Source: DATARH01 sp038228485 (GTDB lineage Bacteria; Pseudomonadota; Alphaproteobacteria; ATCC43930; CGMCC-115725). From it: DNA of 28,131 bases. Shown in pieces: positions 7,480 through 13,632 of the stretch. The DNA lies in the NCBI GenBank assembly GCA_038228485.1, contig JBBRPG010000029.1:1-28131 (forward strand), given 5' to 3'. The translations under genes and the position numbers were made by a program. The notes under the pieces were generated by a model. It ran no database searches. It worked only from the letters and a program-made list of their open reading frames with translations, and was not told the origin of the DNA. How positions within the stretch are numbered: position 1 is the stretch's first letter; the number at the start of each line of letters is the position of its first letter.

Positions 7480-7615
7480 CAATATTCTTCGGTTGCCTGG
7501 CGACAGTCTAGCGAAGCCGCAGATTGACTGCACCTATGATGGCGGCTTGCCCCGCCCGAAAGCCCGGCATACCCTAATTGAGCGCGGCGCCGGCCGCATA
7601 GATGGAGATCAGCTG

Positions 7616-8119
7616 ATGGCGTACAGCATCGAGGAAATGTCGGCCGAAATGCATCGCATCATCGCCGCCGACCCCGGTCCGGATGGACGCAAGGAAGTCT
7701 GCGCGCTGGTTCAGAAGGCATGCGCGGACCCCGATTTCGTCGCCAAGCACCTGCCGGCCGACGGGCCCGAGCGGAAAATCCTTTACGAAGACCCGGATTA
7801 TAAGTTCTGCATTCTTGCTCACGTCTACCACGGCGCCAAGGAAAGCCCGCCGCACGATCACGGGCCGACCTGGGCGATCTATGGCCAGGCGCAAGGCGAG
7901 ACGGTGATGAGCGACTGGGACATGGTCTCGCCCGCGAGCGCGGAGGAATCGGGCCAGGTCCGCTTGCGCCGCGAATACACGCTGACCCCGGGCATGGCAT
8001 ATGTCTACAACGAGGGCGATCTTCATTCGCCGCGGCGGGCCGGCTCGACCCGGCTGATCCGGATCGAGGGACAGGACGTCACCAAGCTTCGCCGCTACGC
8101 GTATCACCGGATCGACTGA
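7616..8119 (+). CDS. Cupin protein resembling cysteine/thiol dioxygenases
   Basis: A 167-residue cytoplasmic protein. ATG 7616 is preceded by GGAG eight bases upstream, so the open frame reaching back to 7355 is not coding. The cupin core holds the likely metal ligands H80 and H82 (in PPHDHGPTWAIYGQ) and H137 (in NEGDLHSPRR), a spacing like the 3-His iron site of cysteine dioxygenase and 3-mercaptopropionate dioxygenase. The cysteine that forms the Cys-Tyr crosslink in mammalian cysteine dioxygenase is not seen at the equivalent place. The substrate is therefore open: a small thiol acid is plausible. The gene stands alone and is followed by a strong terminator. Confidence 0.72.
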   Translation: MAYSIEEMSAEMHRIIAADPGPDGRKEVCALVQKACADPDFVAKHLPADGPERKILYEDPDYKFCILAHVYHGAKESPPHDHGPTWAIYGQAQGETVMSDWDMVSPASAEESGQVRLRREYTLTPGMAYVYNEGDLHSPRRAGSTRLIRIEGQDVTKLRRYAYHRID

Positions 8120-8185
8120 CTGCCTTCCGCGCCGCGGCAGCCCTCTCTGGAGACCGCGGCTGTCAAGTTGGCGCGCCGGTAAAGT

Positions 8186-8224
8186 AAAGCCGGAGCAGAA
8201 CCCAGGTTCTGCTCCGGCTTTTTT
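8186..8224 (+). terminator. Rho-independent terminator after the cupin gene
   Basis: A perfect 16-base-pair stem (left arm 8186-8201, right arm 8206-8221) with the four-base loop CCAG and a T-run through 8224. It lies 66 bases after the cupin stop and should end that transcript. Confidence 0.9.
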
Positions 8225-8261
8225 GCATCCCAGGGACGCACAGCTTCCAGTCCTCAGACAC

Positions 8262-8295
8262 ACAAAATCGAGAGCGCCCGGTAAGGCGCCCTCGA
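8262..8295 (-). terminator. Rho-independent terminator for the OmpA-type gene
   Basis: Arms at 8268-8278 and 8285-8295 form an 11-base stem with one A-C mismatch and the six-base loop CGGTAA. On the minus strand the stem is followed by a short T-run, so it serves the gene ending at 8343. Together with the plus-strand terminator it insulates the two convergent genes. Confidence 0.7.
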
Positions 8296-8342
8296 CTTTG
8301 CTGCTATGAGCGAACGGCGGCGATCACTCGCCGCCGCCTCGA

Positions 8343-8777
8343 CTAGCCTTCGACGACCGTCACGCGACGATTGCGCGGCTCGCGCACACCGTCAGGCGTC
8401 GGAGCGGCATTGTCTTCCTCGCCGCGGCCGGAAACGGCCATCGCCCGCCAGGGCACGCCCATCCTTGCGAGGATATGGGCGACATGCCGCGCGCGGCGGA
8501 CCGACAGACGCTGGTTATAGCGCGCCGAGCCCGAGCGGTCGGTATAGCCGGTAACCTGCACGGTCACGACCCCACCAGCCCTGAACGTGTCGGCGGCCTG
8601 CTTCAAGATCGCCATACCTTGCGGGCCGACCCAGGACCGGTTCCACGCAAAGTACACGGTGAATACCCTCGCTACCGGACCCGGCGGCGGGGGGGGCGGG
8701 GGTGGCGGCGGTGGGGGCGGCACCGGCGCGCATGCCGCCATGATCAGGAGCGAACAGAGGGCAAGGACACGCTTCAT
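8343..8777 (-). CDS. OmpA-domain lipoprotein with polyproline linker
   Basis: A 144-residue secreted lipoprotein. The N-terminal signal peptide ends in the lipobox IMAAC, with lipidated C16. Thirteen consecutive prolines follow at residues 20-32, then a peptidoglycan-binding OmpA C-terminal domain with VQVTGYTDRSGSARYNQRLSVRRA near 73-96 and the final NRRV motif. The likely role is an outer-membrane-anchored protein that grips peptidoglycan. The proline run needs EF-P for translation and acts as a stiff spacer. It is encoded with a run of eight C on the coding strand (8 G at 8689-8696), prone to slippage. GGAGG precedes ATG 8777. The family also includes Pal, but no tol genes are near. Confidence 0.88.
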   Translation of the reverse strand: MKRVLALCSLLIMAACAPVPPPPPPPPPPPPPGPVARVFTVYFAWNRSWVGPQGMAILKQAADTFRAGGVVTVQVTGYTDRSGSARYNQRLSVRRARHVAHILARMGVPWRAMAVSGRGEEDNAAPTPDGVREPRNRRVTVVEG

Positions 8778-8825
8778 CGGTTTCCTCCGACAGTTGAGAA
8801 CACGAACGATATAATAGCTCGACTG

Positions 8826-8831
8826 ATTATA
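8826..8831 (-). promoter_or_regulatory. Putative -10 element for the OmpA-type lipoprotein gene
   Basis: A perfect TATAAT on the minus strand, about 50 bases before ATG 8777, in an A+T-rich stretch. No good -35 hexamer is visible at the right distance, so this is a weak prediction. Confidence 0.3.
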
Positions 8832-8941
8832 CTACAGAAAAGCGTGATTGAAGAGTTAACCCGAAATCCCACTTCAGCCGCAGCTGTGTCAAGCGCCCAG
8901 ACTGGATCAACCTTGAGCCGATCGCGTTAAGGTAGAAAATC

Positions 8942-10348
8942 TTATAGAGCATTTCTCCCGGCGATGCGAGCAAACCAATCATATGAAGCCTTTGGTGTTC
9001 GCGTCAGAGTGGCGCGGTCGACCCCGACGAGGCCAAACGTCGCGGTATACCCAAAGGCCCACTCGAAATTGTCCATGATCGTCCAGACAAAATAGCCGGC
9101 GAGGTTCGCGCCTTTGACGATAGCGGCGTGGCAGGCTGCGATGTGGTCATGGAGATAACCGATCCGCTCCCGGTCGTCGATCCGGCCGGCGCCGCCCGGC
9201 GTCTCCTTGAAATAGGCGCCGTTTTCGGTGACGTACACGCGGGGGTTGCCATAATTATTGCGCAGATCGAGAAGAACCTCGACGAGACCCTCCGGATCGA
9301 CCGGCCAGCCCATGCCGGTCGCCTTCATGCCCGCAGGCATGGCGCCCCAGTTCGTGCCGACGAGTCCGGCCGGATCGGCGCGCTGATACATCGGCGAATA
9401 GTAATTGACGCCGAGGAAGTCGATCTTGCGCTGTATCTCACGGAGGTCGTCTGGGCGCACGAATTTCCCGAGATAGGGTTCGAGCAGCTTCGGGTAGCGG
9501 CCGTGGAACAGCGGGTCGAGAAAGGCGCGGTTCCACAGCGCATCCCACATCGCCGCGGCGTCGCGATCGGCCGTCGCGCTGCTCGCCGGGCGCGCCGGCT
9601 GCAGGCTCAGCACCGTGCCGATCTCCTTGCGCGGGCCGGAGGCATGCGCTTGCAACGCCGCGATCGCGCGGGCTTGGGCGAGGTTGAGGTGATGGATCGC
9701 GGCGAACATCTTGTCGCGGTCCTTAAAGCCCGGCGCATGCTCGCCGAGCCCGTGCCCGATGACCGCATGCACCCCGGGCTCGTTCATGACCGCCCAGCGT
9801 GGCACGCGGCCGGCGAGTGTGTGCGCCATCAGCGCAGCATAATCGGCGAACCAATCGGCGATGTCGCGGTTCGTCCAGCCGCCGCGCTCCTGCAACGCCT
9901 GCGGCAAATCCCAATGGTAGAGACACGCCCACGGCTCGATCCCGGCTTCCAGCAGCGCGTCGACGAGCCGGCTGTAGAAATCGAGCCCGCGCGGATCGGC
10001 TTGGCCGGTTCCGTCAGGGCGCACCCGCGGCCAGGAGATCGAGAACCGGTACGCCTTGACCCCAAGCCGCGCCATCAGCGCGATGTCTTCGCGGAAGCGA
10101 TGATAATGGTCGCAAGCGATGTCGCCGTTGCTGCCGTCCTTGATCGCGCCGGGCCGGCGGGCGAACGCATCCCAGATGCTGTCGGCAGTGCGGTCGCCGC
10201 GCCCCTCGATCTGGTACGACGAGATCGCGGCGCCCCACAGAAAGCCGGGCGGGAAGCGCAGCGGTTCGGCCGCGGCTTCGTCCGGCGCGGCCCATCTGCC
10301 GGCGAGCACCCCCGCCGCCGATGCCGTCAACACGGTCCGCCGGCGCAT
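8942..10348 (-). CDS. GH1 family beta-glycosidase with a Tat-type signal peptide
   Basis: A 468-residue glycoside hydrolase family 1 enzyme. The (beta/alpha)8 barrel starts at FPPGFLWGAAISSYQIEG near 32-49; the acid/base Glu is E190 in VMNEPG and the nucleophile is E375 in YVTENGA. FVWTIMDNFEW near the C-terminus completes the sugar pocket. It probably hydrolyses beta-glucosides or related sugars. The N-terminus MRRRTVLTASAAGVLAG, followed by an Ala-rich stretch, reads as a twin-arginine signal, so the enzyme is likely periplasmic, which is uncommon for GH1. It lies 18 bases after the SMP-30-like gene on the same strand, probably one operon that degrades a sugar lactone or glycoside. Confidence 0.93.
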   Translation of the reverse strand: MRRRTVLTASAAGVLAGRWAAPDEAAAEPLRFPPGFLWGAAISSYQIEGRGDRTADSIWDAFARRPGAIKDGSNGDIACDHYHRFREDIALMARLGVKAYRFSISWPRVRPDGTGQADPRGLDFYSRLVDALLEAGIEPWACLYHWDLPQALQERGGWTNRDIADWFADYAALMAHTLAGRVPRWAVMNEPGVHAVIGHGLGEHAPGFKDRDKMFAAIHHLNLAQARAIAALQAHASGPRKEIGTVLSLQPARPASSATADRDAAAMWDALWNRAFLDPLFHGRYPKLLEPYLGKFVRPDDLREIQRKIDFLGVNYYSPMYQRADPAGLVGTNWGAMPAGMKATGMGWPVDPEGLVEVLLDLRNNYGNPRVYVTENGAYFKETPGGAGRIDDRERIGYLHDHIAACHAAIVKGANLAGYFVWTIMDNFEWAFGYTATFGLVGVDRATLTRTPKASYDWFARIAGRNAL

Positions 10349-10366
10349 CGGCGCGGCGTTGCCGGA

Positions 10367-11323
10367 TCAGCCGCCGACCGCGCCCTCGGTGCCGACATAG
10401 ACCGCGTACAGCGAGTGGCTGGCCGCCATGAACAAGCGGTTTCGCTTGGTGCCGCCGAAGCACAAATTGGCGGCGCGCTCGGGCAGGCGGATTTGGCCGA
10501 TCATCGTCCCGTCGGGGGCGAAGATCGCGACCCCGTTCAACTCCGGGCTCATGCCCCAGCCGCACCACAGATTGCCGTCGACATCGCAGCGGAAACCGTC
10601 GGGCGTGCCCTTGCCGAGGTCGGCGAAATCCCGCCCGTTCCTCAACTTGAAGCCGTCCTCCGCGACATCGAAGACCCGGATCGCCCGTTGCGGCTGAGCC
10701 CGCGACTCGACGACGTAGAGGCGCGACTCGTCCGGCGAGAAGCACAATCCGTTCGGCCCGCGTATGTCGTCGGCGACGACGGCCACCTGGCCGGTGCGCC
10801 CGTCGATGCGGTAGACGCGGGTGACCGGCAGCTCGGGCTCGGCGCGGTCGCCCTCGTACTCGCCGCCGATGCCGAAGGGCGGATCGGTGAACCAGATCGA
10901 GCCGTCGGATTTGACGACGACATCGTTGGGCGAGTTAAGCGGCTTGCCCTCGAAGCGGTTGCAGAGGGTGGTGATCGTGCCGTCATGCTCGGTTCGGGAA
11001 ACCTGCCGGCCGCCATGCTCGCAGGTGACGAGCCGGCCCTGGCGGTCGCGAGTGTTGCCGTTGGCATTGCCCGACGGCTTGCGAAACACGCAGACCGCGC
11101 CGGTCTCCTCCTCCCATTTGAGGATGCGGTTGTTGGGGATGTCGCTCCACAGCACAAAGCGGCCGTCGCCGAACCACACCGGCCCTTCGCTCCAGCGGCA
11201 GCCGGTGTAGAGCAGCTCCACCGAGGCGTTGAACGGGGGCCGGATCCTCTCGAACCGCGGATCGAGCGTGATCACCGCCGGATCGGGATAAAGAAGGGAG
11301 GGCTGCCAGCCTGCGTTGCTCAT
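10367..11323 (-). CDS. SMP-30/gluconolactonase/LRE-family protein
   Basis: A 318-residue six-bladed beta-propeller of the SMP-30 family. The divalent-metal ligands can be aligned to E46 (in RWSEGPVW), N133 (in SPNDVVV), N191 (in GPNGLCFSPDE) and D242 (in TPDGFRCDVDGN). These enzymes hydrolyse lactones such as gluconolactone, and some act on phosphotriesters; the exact substrate is open. There is no signal peptide, so it is cytoplasmic, in contrast to the exported GH1 enzyme encoded 18 bases downstream. The start at ATG 11323 has only a weak ribosome site. The pairing suggests sequential use of a glycoside-derived sugar acid lactone, but that is inference. Confidence 0.9.
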   Translation of the reverse strand: MSNAGWQPSLLYPDPAVITLDPRFERIRPPFNASVELLYTGCRWSEGPVWFGDGRFVLWSDIPNNRILKWEEETGAVCVFRKPSGNANGNTRDRQGRLVTCEHGGRQVSRTEHDGTITTLCNRFEGKPLNSPNDVVVKSDGSIWFTDPPFGIGGEYEGDRAEPELPVTRVYRIDGRTGQVAVVADDIRGPNGLCFSPDESRLYVVESRAQPQRAIRVFDVAEDGFKLRNGRDFADLGKGTPDGFRCDVDGNLWCGWGMSPELNGVAIFAPDGTMIGQIRLPERAANLCFGGTKRNRLFMAASHSLYAVYVGTEGAVGG

Positions 11324-11499
11324 CGCTTGAATCCCGGTGGTTACTTGCGGCGTTGAATCGCCGCCCCCCGAGCATGGAGCGTTTCGTCCGCAGCCTCAAG
11401 ATAGAGGGCAGGCCTGCCGGGTTCGCGCGTTGTTGATCATGCCGGTTCGTTCGCCCGCACAGGGCTGGCCCGAAGCGTCTTCCGCGCCGGCGGAAATAG

Positions 11500-11679
11500 C
11501 TAGAGTTTGCCCGCGACCGTGGAAAACACGCCCGAGATCGAATTGCCGATAGAAACCAGCACCGAAAACGCGGCGATCGAGATCAACAGCCCAACGAACG
11601 CATATTCGATCGCGGTCGCGGCGATTTCATCGCCCCGGATCACCCGGTAAAGTGCACGCATCAGCCTCATCCGGACCAT
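11500..11679 (-). CDS. Flp/Fap-type class IVb pilin, orphan
   Basis: Reading the minus strand from ATG 11679 gives 59 residues ending at TAG 11500. They have a short basic leader (RALYRVIRGDEIA), then ATAIEYAFVG followed by a hydrophobic helix LLISIAAFSVLVSIG and a short tail. The ATAIEY motif with Glu at +5 is the class IVb Flp pilin signature. These pilins are cleaved by a TadV-type prepilin peptidase and assembled by the Tad system. None of the Tad genes is in this window, so the gene is an orphan here. The residue before the expected cleavage site is Ala, not the usual Gly. In-frame ATG codons at 11670 and 11661 are alternative starts. Confidence 0.82.
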   Translation of the reverse strand: MVRMRLMRALYRVIRGDEIAATAIEYAFVGLLISIAAFSVLVSIGNSISGVFSTVAGKL

Positions 11680-11773
11680 AGCTATCGCCGGATGATGCGG
11701 TCGAGGGGTTGATTATTTGTGAACAAACGGCGTGGGCGGTTATCCTTTTAGGAGAAGCCAACAGGAGCAACGC

Positions 11774-12595
11774 ATGACCGGCGGCATTGTCATGAGCGCC
11801 ATCGCCTCGCATTCGCCGCGGATCGGCATCGAGGCCGAGGCCCCCGATTTCCTGCGCGGGGTCATCGCCGGCGAGTACGCGATGGGCCGCGCGATCCAGG
11901 CGCTCGAGCCGGACGTGATCGTACTGCAATCGGCGCATTGGATCACGACCTTCACCTGGTACGTCACCTGCCAGGGGCGCCATCACGGCGTCTGCGTCTC
12001 CGACGAGTTGCCCGACCTCATTCCGGGCGTGCCCTACGACCGGCCGGGCGACCCCGAATTCGGCGCGGCTCTGGTCGATGCGATCAAGCGCCGGGGCCTT
12101 CTCGCCGGCCGCAACGAGACCGCGCACTACAAATGGGATTACGGGACATTCGTGCCGCTGCAATACCTCGACCCGGCGCAGCGCATTCCCGTGGTGACGA
12201 TGGGCACCTGCATCCTCGCCGATCTCGACGAGTGCTACCGGGTCGGCGAGGCGATCCGGGACGCCGCGGCGTCGGCAAAGCGCGTCGTCTTTGTCGCCAG
12301 CTCGGCCTTGTCGCACCGGCTGGTGCGCGATCCGGCGAGTTGGCCGACCGCCGAGCATCAAGCGCTCGACCGCCGCTTTGTCGAAATGCTGCGGGCCGGC
12401 GAGCTCGCCGAGGCGCGCCGCTTTCTCGACGACTACGCCAAGGAGGCGCAGGTCGAGATGGGCGGGCGCAATATCGCGACCATGCTCGGCACCCTCGACG
12501 GGCGCGCCGTCGACCGGCAAGGCGGCGCCGAATATGGCGAATACGGCCCATCCTCCGGCGCCGGACACACCAATTTCGCCATCACGGTTGTTTGA
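11774..12595 (+). CDS. LigB-type (class III) extradiol dioxygenase-like protein
   Basis: A 273-residue protein of the LigB/protocatechuate 4,5-dioxygenase superfamily. I chose ATG 11774 because GGAG lies just upstream (11763-11766). Likely Fe(II) ligands are H13 (in IASHSP), H55 (in QSAHW) and E228 (in QVEMGGRN), with active-site histidines at H118 and H181. The C-terminal EYGPSSGAGHTNF stretch is also typical. Such enzymes cleave catechol-type rings with O2, but the gene stands alone without ring-degradation partners, so the substrate is unknown. It diverges from the Flp pilin gene, and its end overlaps the convergent hydrolase gene by 14 bases. Confidence 0.85.
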   Translation: MTGGIVMSAIASHSPRIGIEAEAPDFLRGVIAGEYAMGRAIQALEPDVIVLQSAHWITTFTWYVTCQGRHHGVCVSDELPDLIPGVPYDRPGDPEFGAALVDAIKRRGLLAGRNETAHYKWDYGTFVPLQYLDPAQRIPVVTMGTCILADLDECYRVGEAIRDAAASAKRVVFVASSALSHRLVRDPASWPTAEHQALDRRFVEMLRAGELAEARRFLDDYAKEAQVEMGGRNIATMLGTLDGRAVDRQGGAEYGEYGPSSGAGHTNFAITVV

Positions 12596-13628
12596 GGTCC
12601 GGTCGCGGCCGGGGGATGCGCGGGCCGTCGATTCCGGCCAGCACCGCGGCCAGCGGGTCGGCCACCCAGGCTTCGGTCATGAAGTCATTGTGCTGGATGT
12701 CGTCGTCGGCGGCGAGGAACGTCAGGCTGCCGCGGGTCAAGCGAAGATGCGGCGGCGATTTGCTCAACACATGAAATCGCTGGCGCCGCTCTTTCAGCGA
12801 GCGTTGCAGCGCCGCGTTCTCGGTCTGGCTCGAATCGGAATAGGCGCTGAAGAAAAAGGCGGGGCCGCGCTGGTCGATCCAGGCGTCGAATTTCTCGGTC
12901 TCGCCGTAGAGCGCGTCGAACAGCGCGACCCCGTGCAGCCGGGAGTTGGCGTCGCCCACCTCCAGCGCATAAGCCGCCGCGTTGTAGCCGCCGCTATAGC
13001 CGACCAGCACGATTTTCATTCGCTCGAAGGCGGATTGGCTGCAGCGGTCGCCGTGCAGCTCGGCGAGATGACGTGCGGCTTCAGACAGGTATTTCCGGAA
13101 AAATCCCGGTTCCCAGAAATGACCGGCGCTCGAATCTGCCGCGTCGAGCGCGAATTGCGGCGCGATCAGCACCGCGTTGAGGCCGGAGGCCGCGAGCTGC
13201 TGCGGGATGCGCTGGCGCTGGTACACGTCGCGCGCCAGCTCGGTGTGGTTGCCGTGCAGGAACACCACGATCAGCGCGCGCGGCGATGCGACAAAGCCCT
13301 TCGGCATATAGATCAGCGTGTTGCGATTGCTGTAGGTCTCGTCTTCCCAGCGCACCCCGCCGCGCGGCGCGGTATGGCCGTGGCGGCCGTTCTGGACCAC
13401 ATCGATGAACGGCTTGCCGTCGCTCGGCTTGTTGCCGCGATACGGAAAGGGCGAAGCATCGAAAGCGACGAGCTGGGGGCCAATCTCGCCCTTCAGCGGC
13501 CGCGCCGCGGCGGAGGTGGTGCACGGCGGGGTCGGGCTCACCGCGGTGCCGGCGGCGGGCAGCTCGCTCGCTGAGCACGCGCAGAGGAAACCTGTGAGCG
13601 CAGCGGCATAGCGCGCCGGCCCTCTCAC
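12582..13628 (-). CDS. Alpha/beta-hydrolase-like lipoprotein
   Basis: A 348-residue protein starting at GTG 13628. The N-terminus has a short hydrophobic signal and the lipobox-like FLCAC, giving a possible lipidated C18. The hydrolase core shows VVFLHGNHTEL near 121-131 (oxyanion region), the nucleophile elbow VGYSGG with S212 and a late histidine H313 in DIQHNDF; D238 in ALFDALYG is a possible acid. I cannot name a family or substrate. It is the last gene of a three-gene unit, only four bases after the stop of the large membrane protein, and is probably translated together with it. It may act in the periplasm or at the outer membrane on a product of its neighbours. Confidence 0.72.
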   Translation of the reverse strand: MRGPARYAAALTGFLCACSASELPAAGTAVSPTPPCTTSAAARPLKGEIGPQLVAFDASPFPYRGNKPSDGKPFIDVVQNGRHGHTAPRGGVRWEDETYSNRNTLIYMPKGFVASPRALIVVFLHGNHTELARDVYQRQRIPQQLAASGLNAVLIAPQFALDAADSSAGHFWEPGFFRKYLSEAARHLAELHGDRCSQSAFERMKIVLVGYSGGYNAAAYALEVGDANSRLHGVALFDALYGETEKFDAWIDQRGPAFFFSAYSDSSQTENAALQRSLKERRQRFHVLSKSPPHLRLTRGSLTFLAADDDIQHNDFMTEAWVADPLAAVLAGIDGPRIPRPRPDLKQP

Positions 13629-13632
13629 CGGG

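Noticed and set aside
9128..11356. 742-codon plus-strand open frame across the GH1 and SMP-30 genes
   Set aside because: Both minus-strand genes have full catalytic motifs; the plus frame is a composition shadow.
11407..11418. GGCAGGCCTGCC palindrome considered as a regulatory site
   Set aside because: A 12-base G+C-only palindrome is expected by chance in this composition, and no promoter element is next to it.
11480..11495. Inverted repeat TTCCGC-N4-GCGGAA just after the Flp pilin stop, considered as a terminator
   Set aside because: The stem is only six bases and no T-run follows on the minus strand.
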